DNA of 61,583 bases from an uncultured Rickettsiales bacterium (GTDB lineage Bacteria > Pseudomonadota > Alphaproteobacteria > Rickettsiales > UBA1997): contig CAKVGI010000008.1 of assembly GCA_934747265.1 (NCBI GenBank), forward strand, positions 1 to 61,583, in the 5' to 3' direction. Within the stretch, counting starts at the first letter, position 1; each line of letters opens with the position of its first letter. A program made the translations under genes and the position numbers. The notes beneath the pieces were generated by a model, which worked only from the letters and a program-made list of their open reading frames with translations, was not told where the DNA came from and made no database searches. Shown piece by piece: positions 9,345-18,439 of this stretch.

Positions 9345-10019
9345 ATGTCAGATTTAAGAGATGCTTTAAATAGAGTTATTGTTCCAATTAATAAGGAAGG
9401 ATATTTCATAATAGCTGTATCAGCTGTAATTACATTTTTGTTATTTATAATAGATGAATTTCTTGGTGAAATTGGTTTAATATTAACATTGTTTGTTGTT
9501 TATTTTTTTAGAGATCCAATTAGAGTTAGCCCTGATGAATCCAATGTTGTATTAGCGTCAGCTGATGGTGTTGTTGATAAAATAGAAGAAGCAGAGGCAC
9601 CAAAAGAGTTAAAATTGGACTCTAATGAAAAATTTAATAGAGTAAGTATCTTTTTGAGTACCTTTAATGTTCACGTTCAAAGAATACCTATGTCCGGTAA
9701 AATTGAAAAACTTGAATATATACAAGGTAAATTTTTAAATATCACAAACGATAAATATCATGAAGACAATGAAAGACAATTATGTTTAATGAAAACAAAA
9801 CAAGGTTTTGATGTAATTTTTGTTCAAATTGCTGGCATGGTTGCTAGAAGAATCGTATGCGACTTAAAAGAAGGACAAGAAGTGAAAGCTGGTGAAAAAT
9901 TTGGTTGCATTAAATTTGGTAGTAGAGTTGATGTTTATTTACCAAAAAATATTGAATTAAAGGTGAAAGTTGGTCAAACAATGATTGCTGGTGAAACTGT
10001 TATAGGATTATTAAAATAA
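9345..10019 (+). CDS. psd: Phosphatidylserine decarboxylase proenzyme (short form)
   Basis: 224 residues. I use the ATG at 9345 (MSDLRDALNRV), which has a GGGA ribosome-binding element 5-8 bases upstream, rather than the in-frame ATG at 9330. Two hydrophobic segments lie at about 20-60. The pyruvoyl-forming cleavage site is visible near the C-terminus as FGSRVDVYLP, where the Gly-Ser bond is cut and Ser becomes the pyruvoyl group. HVQRIPMSGK matches the conserved His motif. Short Psd of this kind is common in alphaproteobacteria. It converts phosphatidylserine to phosphatidylethanolamine at the inner membrane, and its substrate is made by the next gene, 13 bp downstream. Confidence 0.93.
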   Translation: MSDLRDALNRVIVPINKEGYFIIAVSAVITFLLFIIDEFLGEIGLILTLFVVYFFRDPIRVSPDESNVVLASADGVVDKIEEAEAPKELKLDSNEKFNRVSIFLSTFNVHVQRIPMSGKIEKLEYIQGKFLNITNDKYHEDNERQLCLMKTKQGFDVIFVQIAGMVARRIVCDLKEGQEVKAGEKFGCIKFGSRVDVYLPKNIELKVKVGQTMIAGETVIGLLK

Positions 10020-10032
10020 TATAGGAATAATT

Positions 10033-10797
10033 ATGAAAACTAAGAAAAAAAAGGAAAAAGGTCAATTATATTTTACAAAAATGATACCTACAATGTTATC
10101 ATTATTGGCATTGTGTTTCTGTATTTCAACAATAAAATATGCATACAGTGGACATTTAATGTTAGCAACATCATTGCTTTTAATTGCTTGTTTTTTAGAT
10201 GGTATAGATGGTAGAATTGCTAGATTGTTAAATGTTTCTAGTGATTTTGGCGCTCAAATAGATTCATTAGCTGATATGGTTAATTTTGGTATCGCTCCGG
10301 GATTTGTTTTATATTGTTGGAAATTGAGTGAAGTAGAATGGAATTTGTTTTCTTGGTTTGCTGTTTTATTATTGGCTTGTTGTATGGCAATTAGACTCGC
10401 TAGATTTAATGTTGATTTAGCAACAAAAGATTGGAATGATCCACTAGTAAAATACTTTTTTAGAGGTATGCCTGCACCAGCGGTAGCAGCTATGTCAATG
10501 TTCCCAATTGTATTAACTTTTAGATTTGGTTATGGTTTTTGGAATAACCCACTTCTTATAGTTATTTATACAATAATTTTAGCTCTTTTTGCAGGAAGTA
10601 CATTACCAACACCTTGCTTTAAAAAAGTAAAAATTAGCGAAAAATATAAGAATTTAGTGTTAATTTTGGTTTCTATGTATATAATTTTACTTGTAATGGA
10701 TCCTTGGTTGGCATTGTCTGTTTTGGGAATTTTATATACAATTAGTATAATAATTAGTATATTTTTATATTTAAATTTTAAGAAAAATAAGAAGTAA
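10033..10797 (+). CDS. pssA: CDP-diacylglycerol--serine O-phosphatidyltransferase
   Basis: 254 residues and multiple transmembrane helices after a Lys-rich cytosolic N-terminus. The CDP-alcohol phosphatidyltransferase signature is intact at about residues 57-83: DGIDGRIARL followed by GAQIDSLAD, giving all conserved Asp, Gly, Ala and Arg positions. Pairing with psd identifies it as the phosphatidylserine synthase rather than a glycerophosphate enzyme. The two genes form the complete route from CDP-diacylglycerol to phosphatidylethanolamine. It is followed after two bases by an ABC ATPase gene. Confidence 0.93.
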   Translation: MKTKKKKEKGQLYFTKMIPTMLSLLALCFCISTIKYAYSGHLMLATSLLLIACFLDGIDGRIARLLNVSSDFGAQIDSLADMVNFGIAPGFVLYCWKLSEVEWNLFSWFAVLLLACCMAIRLARFNVDLATKDWNDPLVKYFFRGMPAPAVAAMSMFPIVLTFRFGYGFWNNPLLIVIYTIILALFAGSTLPTPCFKKVKISEKYKNLVLILVSMYIILLVMDPWLALSVLGILYTISIIISIFLYLNFKKNKK

Positions 10798-10799
10798 TT

Positions 10800-11531
10800 A
10801 TGATAGAAAATCCATTAAAAATTACAAATTTGAAGAAAAATTTTGCAAGTAAAGTTGTACTTGATAATATTAATTTTGAGCTTAAAAACAATGAAATTTT
10901 CGGTTTAATCGGCTTAAATGGAGCTGGAAAGACAACTTTAATAAAAATTATTTTAGACTTATTAGAAGCCGATTCTGGGACTGTTGATATAATGAATATT
11001 CAATCAACATCTCCAAAAAGTAGAGAATTTTTAAGATATCTACCAGAGAAATTTCAAGCTTCTTCAATGGTAAGTGGGATGGAATTTTTAAAAATTTTTA
11101 ATGATTTTGATAAAACTTATAATGGAAATAAAAGTGAGTTAGTTAATGAAATATATAAATTGGCTGACTTACTTGCACTTGATAGAACCGCATTAAATCT
11201 AAAAGTTTCAAAATATTCAAAAGGTATGACACAAAAATTAGGTTTAATTTCCACTTTTTTGGGAAACTCTAAACTTATTATTCTAGACGAACCGATGACA
11301 GGTTTAGATCCAAAGGCTAGAATTTATCTTAAAAATTTATTAAAAGAAAGTAAAAAGGAGAACAAAACTGTATTTTTTAGTTCACACATTTTGGCTGATA
11401 TAGATGAAATATGTGATAGAATTGGTATTTTAAATAATGGCAAGATATGTTTTGTTGGTACACCAGAAGAATTAAAAAATAAACATTCTGAAACTTCACT
11501 TGAAAAGGCTTTCTTAAAAGAAATAATGTAA
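10800..11531 (+). CDS. ABC transporter ATP-binding subunit (ABC-2 type)
   Basis: 243 residues with Walker A GLNGAGKTT (about 38-46), a signature region YSKGMTQKLGL (about 140), Walker B LIILDEP (about 160) and a switch His in FFSSHIL. The C-terminus has the typical GTPEEL motif of ABC-2/drug- or polysaccharide-export ATPases. The signature reads SKGMT rather than LSGGQ, which is common in this subfamily. No permease gene is next to it, so the partner must be encoded elsewhere. It is the third gene of the psd-pssA operon and is followed by a strong terminator. The substrate cannot be predicted. Confidence 0.88.
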   Translation: MIENPLKITNLKKNFASKVVLDNINFELKNNEIFGLIGLNGAGKTTLIKIILDLLEADSGTVDIMNIQSTSPKSREFLRYLPEKFQASSMVSGMEFLKIFNDFDKTYNGNKSELVNEIYKLADLLALDRTALNLKVSKYSKGMTQKLGLISTFLGNSKLIILDEPMTGLDPKARIYLKNLLKESKKENKTVFFSSHILADIDEICDRIGILNNGKICFVGTPEELKNKHSETSLEKAFLKEIM

Positions 11532-11533
11532 AG

Positions 11534-11568
11534 CAAAAGATATAAAACAAATATATCTTTTGTTTTTA
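11534..11568 (+). terminator. Intrinsic terminator of the psd operon
   Basis: Perfect 11-bp stem (CAAAAGATATA / TATATCTTTTG), a 7-nt A-rich loop and a following TTTTT run. Confidence 0.85.
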
Positions 11569-11771
11569 CCTCTTTATATTTTTTGGAGGTCATTTTATAC
11601 TTTTATATTTAGTGTAAAATTTGTAATATGATATTGTTTGTTTGATTTTATTAATAAATTATTAAATATAAATTAATTATATAAATAACAAAAATTCATT
11701 CAAAAAGGTTTATTATCTAAAATTAAATTAGATTTTGATAATCATCTAAATTATATATTGATCTCAACAAA

Positions 11772-12809
11772 CTAAAAATTTCTTAAATATTTTATCAATT
11801 TATCCAAAGGAAAATCGTCAAACTGCAATAAAGATGATAAATTAATAATTTTTTCTTTAACTAAAATTGATAAAACTTCTATGTTTGATTTGTGTGATAA
11901 AAAATATTCTTTAATATCTTCATTATTATATTTTATATAATCAAAGTTCATATTCTTTATGTCTAAAAAATATTCAATATCTCTATTAATAAAAGTCTTT
12001 ATAAAAACTTTCTCTGTTAATATTTTTAAAATAATTTCTTCTGTTATTATATTGTTTTTATTAACATTTTCATCCTTCTCTTTTATACATTGTATTTCAT
12101 AATTATCAATTAAATCAAACAACGTATCTTCTTCTTTTATTAAAGATAAATTATTAAGAAAAGCATCAAGTTTTGATATTATGTTGCTTTTATTTAGCAA
12201 AATATCTCTATAAAAAAAATCGTACTTTGTATATTTTAAATCATTTTTTATCAAACAAAAATCAGTATTTTTAAACAATATTTTTTGCAATAAAAATGGT
12301 ATTTGATATAACGAACAAAAAATTTCATCATTATCAACGGGGGATAATGTTGATGTATTTATATTTATGCTTTTAAAAAAATTAGAAGCTTTCAATATAA
12401 CATTCATTTTATATGTCTCATCTTGATTCATTACAACTGTATGCGGAAACAATAAAAAATTGCATGGCATAAAATTTTCAGTTCTGTTTTGTAATGATTC
12501 TTTTATTTGTCTTGAATTTTCTTTATAAATATTAGTGTTTAATATTAAACAATCATTTTTTGTGAAAGGTAATGCTTTTATAATATTCTCATACTTTGAA
12601 AAGTCTATATTTAATATTATTATATCAGCTTGTTTAAGTAAATCTTGCAAAAGTAAATCAGAAGAATTTTCTATAATATTATTTCTCTTATAGAATAAAA
12701 TTTTATCTATATCAAAGTCAAATCCAAATGCACTATACCCAAATTTTTTTATTATATTAAATATATCATTTGCTAATTCATTTAAACCAATAATTAAAAC
12801 ACTACTCAT
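11772..12809 (-). CDS. Degenerate Rossmann-fold protein resembling prephenate dehydrogenase
   Basis: 345 residues. The N-terminus is a dinucleotide-binding beta-alpha-beta unit (VLIIGLNELANDI), but the glycine-rich GxGxxG loop is broken, reading GLNELA. The strand order, the ADIIILNIDF segment, LPFTKNDCLILNT and a later FPHTVV resemble the TyrA prephenate dehydrogenase layout, where those places hold the SVK and HPMAG motifs; the catalytic residues are not evident here. The C-terminal half is helical and acidic. It is divergent from the TPR-mla operon. It could be an inactive or repurposed dehydrogenase; the family call is weak and rests on pattern only. Confidence 0.45.
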   Translation of the reverse strand: MSSVLIIGLNELANDIFNIIKKFGYSAFGFDFDIDKILFYKRNNIIENSSDLLLQDLLKQADIIILNIDFSKYENIIKALPFTKNDCLILNTNIYKENSRQIKESLQNRTENFMPCNFLLFPHTVVMNQDETYKMNVILKASNFFKSININTSTLSPVDNDEIFCSLYQIPFLLQKILFKNTDFCLIKNDLKYTKYDFFYRDILLNKSNIISKLDAFLNNLSLIKEEDTLFDLIDNYEIQCIKEKDENVNKNNIITEEIILKILTEKVFIKTFINRDIEYFLDIKNMNFDYIKYNNEDIKEYFLSHKSNIEVLSILVKEKIINLSSLLQFDDFPLDKLIKYLRNF

Positions 12810-12877
12810 TAAAATTTTCTTGATAAATATTTTTTCTTAATATAGATTAATAATTACATTTATAAAAGTAAATAAAA

Positions 12878-13264
12878 ATGCTGGATAGTGTAAAAAAAAT
12901 TATTTATAAATTACAAAATTTATTGATTTTACTTTTTAGAAAGATTGTAGAATTTGCTTGTGATAGTAAACAAAAAATTGATAATTTATATAAAACAAAC
13001 TATGATACAGCAATGTTTCATTTAAGGCATGGAAATTTTAGCGATGCTAATTTAAGACTTAAAATTATGGAGAAATTTTATCCGAACGATATTAATATAA
13101 AATATAATCGTGCAATTTGTTTTCTTGCAATGAATAAAAAAAACAAAGCAATTAAAAAATTGGAAGAAATTTTGAAAATAAATCCAGAAATTAAAGAAAT
13201 ACAAGATTTATTATCTGAAATCAATAATAATACTATTATTTTATATAATTTTAAAGAAGAATAA
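12878..13264 (+). CDS. Small TPR protein preceding mlaA
   Basis: 128 residues. An amphipathic or membrane-associated N-terminal helix (about 1-30) is followed by two to three tetratricopeptide-like helical pairs at about 45-120 (AMFHLRHGNFSDANLRL; YNRAICFLAMNKKNKAIKKL). TPR units usually bind other proteins. The stop codon is one base before the mlaA ATG, so the genes are surely co-translated and the protein may help the Mla lipid-transport parts, but no function is established. Confidence 0.75.
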   Translation: MLDSVKKIIYKLQNLLILLFRKIVEFACDSKQKIDNLYKTNYDTAMFHLRHGNFSDANLRLKIMEKFYPNDINIKYNRAICFLAMNKKNKAIKKLEEILKINPEIKEIQDLLSEINNNTIILYNFKEE

Positions 13265-13265
13265 A

Positions 13266-14063
13266 ATGAAAAAAAATATTAAAAAATATTTTAAATCACT
13301 TTTAGTCGTATTAATTTTGTTTTTTTATAATACGCAAGCATTCTCTGTTGAAATAAATTATAAAAAAGATATAGAGGACGATGATTATTTGGACTATGGA
13401 ATGGATGAAGAAATTAATCAAAATATTTATGTTTGGGATCCATTAGAAAAAATAAATAGAAAAGTTTATAAATTTAATGAGTTTGTATTAAGAGATATAG
13501 CAAAACCTTTTTATTATAATATATATATCAAAATAACAACACCAGGAATCAGAAAATCAATCGGCAATGTATTAAATAATTTAAGAATGCCAATTAATTT
13601 TTTTAACTATGTTTTGCAATTAGATTTTAGAAATGCTATGGCATCATTATACAATTTTGCTATAAATACTGTATACGGAGTTGGCGGAATATTTGACGTA
13701 GCAGGACACCAAAAAGTGTTTGTTTCTGATACAAATTTAGGAATAACGCTTGCAAAATATAAAATTCCAGCAGGTCCATATTTAGTATTGCCATTTTTAG
13801 GTCCAAACGATTTAAGAGGTACAATATCTTGGGGTGCTGAATTAGCAATTGATCCATTTGGTTTTAATGTTCTTGAATTTGGTGGTGATAGCAAATTATT
13901 TGAAGATTGGGTATTATATACTCGTACAGTGTTTTACACGCTTGACAAAGCAAGTTATGCTGTTGTGAATTTATATGATTTAATGCAAGCATCATTTGAT
14001 CCATACATTATGATGCGAGATGCTTATGGACAATCACAATATTATAAAATTAACAATAAATAG
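13266..14063 (+). CDS. mlaA: MlaA (VacJ) outer-membrane lipid-asymmetry protein
   Basis: 265 residues. MlaA removes mislocalised phospholipid from the outer leaflet of the outer membrane and passes it to MlaC. The family core is clear: DPLEKINRKVYKFNEF (about 58-73), a helical middle with NFAINTVYGVGGIFD, and the conserved GITLAKYKIPAGPYLVLP and FLGPNDLRGT segments. The N-terminus is a standard signal peptide ending near AFS, and I see no lipobox Cys, unlike E. coli MlaA. It is directly followed by mlaC. The permease and ATPase parts (mlaEFD) are not in this window. Confidence 0.95.
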   Translation: MKKNIKKYFKSLLVVLILFFYNTQAFSVEINYKKDIEDDDYLDYGMDEEINQNIYVWDPLEKINRKVYKFNEFVLRDIAKPFYYNIYIKITTPGIRKSIGNVLNNLRMPINFFNYVLQLDFRNAMASLYNFAINTVYGVGGIFDVAGHQKVFVSDTNLGITLAKYKIPAGPYLVLPFLGPNDLRGTISWGAELAIDPFGFNVLEFGGDSKLFEDWVLYTRTVFYTLDKASYAVVNLYDLMQASFDPYIMMRDAYGQSQYYKINNK

Positions 14064-14071
14064 GAAGCCTT

Positions 14072-14674
14072 ATGAAAAAAAATGTTTTAAAATTTTTATT
14101 ATTTATAATACCATTTGTTTTTAACTGCTTAGCAGACGAACAAAAAGTAATAACTAGCGATGACGTGAAAAATTTTGTAATTAATATTTCAACAAAATCT
14201 AGCCAAATTTTAAATAATCCAGAGCTAAATGAACAGCAAAAAGAAATAGAATATAAGAATTTTGCCAATACAATAATTGACTCAAATTGGGTAGCTAAAT
14301 TTATATTAGGTAGTAATTGGAAAAACCTAAATTTAGAACAAAAAGAAGAATTTACAACATTATACAAAGAATATTTGCTACAAAATTATATGCCAAAATT
14401 AAAAGATTATAGCAATAGCCTATCTATAACAAAAATAGAAAAAATAAAAGAGCAAGTTTATTTGGCATATACAAAAACAAAAGATAAAGATGATAGAAGT
14501 GTAAACGTAAATTTTAGAATTATAGAAAAAGACGGTAATTTATATATTATTGATATAATACCAGAAGGAATAAGTTTTATCAGTAGTCAAAGAACAGATG
14601 TGAACAGTTCTATTACAAAAAATGGATATAATAAATTTATTGAAGAATTAAAACAAAAAATTAAAAGCGAATAA
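14072..14674 (+). CDS. mlaC: MlaC periplasmic phospholipid-binding protein
   Basis: 200 residues with a signal peptide (MKKNVLKFLLFIIPFVFNCLA). The mature part matches the Ttg2D/MlaC family: an NFVINISTKSSQIL helix, an IIDSNWVAKFILGSNW segment with the typical W-x-A-KF-LG pattern, then FTTLYKEYLLQNYMPKL and a beta-rich half with VNFRIIEKDGNLYIIDI. It shuttles phospholipid between MlaA and the inner-membrane MlaFEDB complex. It lies 8 bp after mlaA and closes the operon. Confidence 0.92.
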   Translation: MKKNVLKFLLFIIPFVFNCLADEQKVITSDDVKNFVINISTKSSQILNNPELNEQQKEIEYKNFANTIIDSNWVAKFILGSNWKNLNLEQKEEFTTLYKEYLLQNYMPKLKDYSNSLSITKIEKIKEQVYLAYTKTKDKDDRSVNVNFRIIEKDGNLYIIDIIPEGISFISSQRTDVNSSITKNGYNKFIEELKQKIKSE

Positions 14675-14810
14675 ATCTCCTTAAATATTAATAAAAAACA
14701 CTTCAATATGATTTTTATAAATAAGTTAAATTATTATCAAAAAATTATTTTTTCCTTGAATAATAATAATATAATTTTAATCTTTAATTAGTTTAAAGAA
14801 GAAAGAATAT

Positions 14811-15422
14811 ATGTGGAAAAAGAAAATACCAAATTTTTTAACTGTAATGAGAATTATTTTAATTCCCTTGATAATATTGTCATTTTATGTACCATCAAAA
14901 ATTACAAATATTATTGTAGCGGCATTGTTTATGAGTGCAAGTATTACTGATTATTTTGATGGATATTTAGCAAGAGCTTTTAAAGTACAGTCAAATTTTG
15001 GTAAATGTTTAGATCCCATCGCTGATAAATTATTAGTTTCCGTTTCATTGATAATGTTAACATATTTCTCAAACCAAAATATCTTGATATTAATACCATC
15101 AATAATTATTATTTGTAGAGAAATTATGGTATCTGGACTTAGGGAATTTCTTGCAACAATTAATGTTGGTGTTCCCGTTACAAGATTAGCAAAATGGAAA
15201 ACCGCAATCCAAATGATGGCCATTACAGCATTATTATTAGCTAGCAATGGTTCCGAGTATGTTTATAATGAGATAATGGATATTGTTGAAGCGGAAGAAT
15301 TTATTAGAATTAGTTTCGAGGGCGTTATTCAAACACTTGGAGAAATTTTCTTATGTGTTTCAGCGGTTTTAACTGTTATAACTGGTTATATATACTTTAA
15401 AGTTGGATTTAAGAATTTTTAA
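14811..15422 (+). CDS. pgsA: CDP-diacylglycerol--glycerol-3-phosphate 3-phosphatidyltransferase
   Basis: 203 residues, four or more transmembrane helices. The CDP-alcohol phosphatidyltransferase motif is complete at about 47-72: DYFDGYLARAFKV then GKCLDPIADK, and the following IICREIMVSGLREF is characteristic of PgsA rather than PssA. It makes phosphatidylglycerophosphate, the first committed step to phosphatidylglycerol and cardiolipin. It stands 21 bp before map. With psd and pssA it covers both main phospholipid branches. Confidence 0.94.
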   Translation: MWKKKIPNFLTVMRIILIPLIILSFYVPSKITNIIVAALFMSASITDYFDGYLARAFKVQSNFGKCLDPIADKLLVSVSLIMLTYFSNQNILILIPSIIIICREIMVSGLREFLATINVGVPVTRLAKWKTAIQMMAITALLLASNGSEYVYNEIMDIVEAEEFIRISFEGVIQTLGEIFLCVSAVLTVITGYIYFKVGFKNF

Positions 15423-15443
15423 TTTATATTATTAGGTAAAATT

Positions 15444-16232
15444 ATGTCAAAAGTTCCAATTTATACAGAAGAAGATTTTAAAGGCATGCGAAAAGCTGGA
15501 AAGATTGCAGCTGAAATCTTGGATTATATTACTGATTTTGTTGAACCCGGTGTATCAACTGGTTATTTGGACGATTTATGTTATAAAAAAATATTAGAAT
15601 ATGGTGCAATTCCGGCTCCATTGGGTTATCATGGTTATCCAAAACCAACATGTATTTCTGTAAATCATGTTGTGTGTCATGGAATACCTAGTTATGATAA
15701 AAAATTAAAAAATGGTGATATTTTAAATATAGATGTTACAGTTATAGTTGATGGCTATTATGGAGATACAAGTAGGATGTATTATGCTGGCACACCATCT
15801 ATAAAAGCAAAAAGACTGACGCAATGCACTTATGAATGTTTAATGTTAGGTATAGAACAAGTAAAGCCTGGTAATACATTAGGTGATATAGGCTATGCTA
15901 TTCAAAGACATGCTGAAAAACAAGGCTTTTCTGTTGTTAGAGATTTTTGCGGACATGGTGTTGGTAAGGTATTCCATGATGAACCACAGGTTTTACATTA
16001 TGGAAATAAAGGTAAAGGTCTTGTACTTGAAGAAGGTATGATTTTTACAATAGAACCTATGATTAATGCTGGTAAGTTTGATGTATTAATCAGCAAACTA
16101 GATGGTTGGACCACTACCACAAGAGATAAAAGCTTATCTGCACAGTTTGAACATTCTATGGCTGTTGTAAAAGATGGTGTTGAAATTTTTACTTTATCTC
16201 CAAAAGGTTATACTTGTCCGCCATATAAATAA
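15444..16232 (+). CDS. map: Methionine aminopeptidase, type I
   Basis: 262 residues, the standard length of a type I enzyme. It removes the initiator methionine from new proteins. The metal ligands are all present: Asp in NIDVTVIVDG, Asp in YGDTSRMY, His in CGHGVGKVFHDEP, Glu in FTIEPMI and Glu in QFEHSMAV. The substrate-contacting HVVCHGIP motif is also there. It follows pgsA and precedes an unrelated helical-repeat gene by 13 bp. Confidence 0.96.
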   Translation: MSKVPIYTEEDFKGMRKAGKIAAEILDYITDFVEPGVSTGYLDDLCYKKILEYGAIPAPLGYHGYPKPTCISVNHVVCHGIPSYDKKLKNGDILNIDVTVIVDGYYGDTSRMYYAGTPSIKAKRLTQCTYECLMLGIEQVKPGNTLGDIGYAIQRHAEKQGFSVVRDFCGHGVGKVFHDEPQVLHYGNKGKGLVLEEGMIFTIEPMINAGKFDVLISKLDGWTTTTRDKSLSAQFEHSMAVVKDGVEIFTLSPKGYTCPPYK

Positions 16233-16245
16233 TTTTTAAAAAGCA

Positions 16246-17064
16246 ATGTTGTTAAATTGGTTTAAAAATAGAAAAATAAGAAAAATATATAAAAAAATAA
16301 TAAAGCTTGATAAGGAAAATCCAAGCAAGAAGAGGAGTCTTGCCACAATCAATAGCGATATTGACGAAGCTTATTATAAATTATCAGATATGGTTTTTGA
16401 AGCTTTAAGAAAAAAACAATACAAAACAATAAAAAAGATTTTAAAACTTGAAAAAATAGAATTAGACAAAATAAAAGATAATAATGGATATAATGTGGTT
16501 GTACATTCATTATACAAAGGTAATAGTGATATCTTTATTGAGTTGTACACAAAATGTTTTTCAGCCACTAAATCGTATTTTTTAAATGGTGCAGAGCTAT
16601 ACTCAATTATTTTAAATAAAAATAATACAAGATTAATGGAATTTTTTATAAAAACAAAAAATTTAAGAAATTCCTTAACGAAACAACTATTAACCCCAAC
16701 ATTGCTTTTATTACTAAAAAATAATAAGTTAGATTTAATTGATATATTACTTAAAGATTATATTAATGAATTTAACAGTAGAGATATAAAAGCTTATTTA
16801 ATTTATTTTATTTCTTATAGCAGTCATAATGTATTAAAAGACTTATTATCATATAAAAATTTAATATATAAATTAAATCCACAAGACATAGCGGAATTGT
16901 TTACATTAGCATATACAAACAATAACTATCAAGCCTTTGAGCTGTTGACATTAAATGATTTTCTCATAAATTCATTAGACGAACCTTATTCAACAGCTAT
17001 AAAAGCTTTTGTACTTGGAAAAAACGATTATAAAAAATTAAATAATTTATTTATTAGCAAATAA
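16246..17064 (+). CDS. Ankyrin-like helical repeat protein
   Basis: 272 residues, no signal peptide, very Lys/Asn/Leu-rich. A basic N-terminal helix is followed by a series of helix pairs with ankyrin-like spacing (for example NGYNVVVHSLYKGNSDIFIEL and KNNKLDLIDILLKDY), but the consensus TPLH motifs are missing, so the repeats are degenerate at best. A protein-binding scaffold is likely; no target can be named. Its 3' end overlaps the convergent asd-like gene by 18 bp. Repeat proteins of this type are frequent in host-associated alphaproteobacteria. Confidence 0.6.
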   Translation: MLLNWFKNRKIRKIYKKIIKLDKENPSKKRSLATINSDIDEAYYKLSDMVFEALRKKQYKTIKKILKLEKIELDKIKDNNGYNVVVHSLYKGNSDIFIELYTKCFSATKSYFLNGAELYSIILNKNNTRLMEFFIKTKNLRNSLTKQLLTPTLLLLLKNNKLDLIDILLKDYINEFNSRDIKAYLIYFISYSSHNVLKDLLSYKNLIYKLNPQDIAELFTLAYTNNNYQAFELLTLNDFLINSLDEPYSTAIKAFVLGKNDYKKLNNLFISK

Positions 17065-18072
17065 ATTGTCATTTACTAATCGTAAAGTATTTACTAAATT
17101 GATAGCTTTTCCTTTTCTTATATTATCCATTACGCTCCATAAGTTTATACCATTTTGAACGGATGGATCTTTTCTTATTCTTGAAATATATATTTCATCT
17201 TGTCCTGCGCATTCTCTTGGAGTAGCGAATACATATTCTGATGGTTTATCTAATATCAAAATGCTATCAGCATCAGATAGTACATCTTTAATGTCATCAA
17301 TTTCAACATTAGCGTCAAACTCTATATTAATCGATTGTGAATAGCAAGCAAAAACTGGAACCCTTACGCAAGTTGCTGAAATTTTAATATCCATATCCAA
17401 TATTTTATTTGTTTCATTTATTATATAATTTTCTTCATCGTAATTATCATTTTCAGAAAATAATCCAACTTGCGGAATTAAATTAAACGGCATCTGTTTT
17501 GTAAAATGAACAGGCTTCATAAAATCATTTTCATAAATTTTTTTTGTCTGTTCAAATAATTCATCCATAGCATCTTGACCTTCACCAGAGACAGCTTGAT
17601 ATGTTGAAACAATAACCCTTTTGATTTTAGACAAGGTACTTAGTGGTTTTAAAATAGTAGCTAACTGTAAAGCCGAAGCGCTTGGAAGAGATATAATCGT
17701 ATCTAAATTTTTGCATTGCTTTAATAAATCGCCATTAATTTCTGGAACAATTAAATGAATATCATTTTTATTCCTATAATATGAACTAGAATCTATAACA
17801 AAACATCCATTTTCTTTTGCTTTTTTACCATATATTTCAGATATTCCAGAATCCGTTATAAAAATAGCAACGTCAGTTCCATTAAAGTCATAATTTTGAA
17901 GACTTTTTACAATTAATCTTTCATAAAAACCATAGCTTACCTCCTTGCCAATTTCTTCCTCATTAGCACTTAAAACAACTATTTCGTCTATTTTTATTTT
18001 TTGCTCAGATAAAATTGATAAAAACTCTATTCCAGCAATACTTGTTGCACCAATAACCGCTAATTTTTTCAT
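17047..18072 (-). CDS. Aspartate-semialdehyde dehydrogenase homologue lacking catalytic Cys and His
   Basis: 341 residues aligning along the whole length with Asd: nucleotide loop VIGATSIAG at the start, DSSSYYR and the VPEIN motif, TYQAVSGEGQDAMDEL, and a FWS-like LWSVMDN near the end. The active site is altered. The NCSTIQ motif that supplies the catalytic Cys in Asd reads PSASALQ, with Ala at about residue 132. The GHS motif that supplies the catalytic His reads CYS, with Tyr at about 244. Phosphorylative dehydrogenation of aspartyl phosphate therefore seems impossible. E. coli Usg is a comparable Asd-like protein without the Cys. It may be a structural or regulatory paralogue; a true asd elsewhere cannot be excluded. 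Confidence 0.85.
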   Translation of the reverse strand: MKKLAVIGATSIAGIEFLSILSEQKIKIDEIVVLSANEEEIGKEVSYGFYERLIVKSLQNYDFNGTDVAIFITDSGISEIYGKKAKENGCFVIDSSSYYRNKNDIHLIVPEINGDLLKQCKNLDTIISLPSASALQLATILKPLSTLSKIKRVIVSTYQAVSGEGQDAMDELFEQTKKIYENDFMKPVHFTKQMPFNLIPQVGLFSENDNYDEENYIINETNKILDMDIKISATCVRVPVFACYSQSINIEFDANVEIDDIKDVLSDADSILILDKPSEYVFATPRECAGQDEIYISRIRKDPSVQNGINLWSVMDNIRKGKAINLVNTLRLVNDNLFANK

Positions 18073-18285
18073 ACTTATATAATATTAATTATTACTAAAA
18101 ATAATATAATACTTATTTTTTAAAAATCTATAATGAATTACTTTTTAAATACATTCCAATTTGTAGTCTTGGATTTTCTTATTAAAATAACATAACAAAC
18201 TTTTACAAATTATAGAATTTTTTTCTTGAAAAATTTTTTTTATAAAGTAGTATTTAGATGTACAACATAACGTATGGTAATATTT

Positions 18286-18438
18286 ATGATAGATACAGTC
18301 TCATTAATCTACATGGTGGCATTCTTTATTTTGGCAATAGTTTTATTAATCTCAATTTCCGTATTAAAAAATGAAAAGTCAATAAGTAAACTTAGCGGAG
18401 GAGTTATAATGCCAGAAAATAATAAAAAGCAAAATTAA
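18286..18438 (+). CDS. 50-residue single-pass membrane microprotein (paralogue 1)
   Basis: An ATG at 18286 opens a 50-codon frame ending TAA at 18438. The peptide has a short polar start, a strongly hydrophobic segment at about 7-27 (LIYMVAFFILAIVLLISISV) and a Lys/Glu/Asn-rich tail beginning LKNEK. It matches the peptide at 22744-22896 across the first 36 residues, with the same length and the same SVLKNEK junction, which is strong evidence that both are translated genes. It ends one base before the convergent uracil-DNA glycosylase stop. The function is unknown; it is not a known type I toxin or leader peptide that I recognise. Confidence 0.7.
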   Translation: MIDTVSLIYMVAFFILAIVLLISISVLKNEKSISKLSGGVIMPENNKKQN

Positions 18439-18439
18439 A

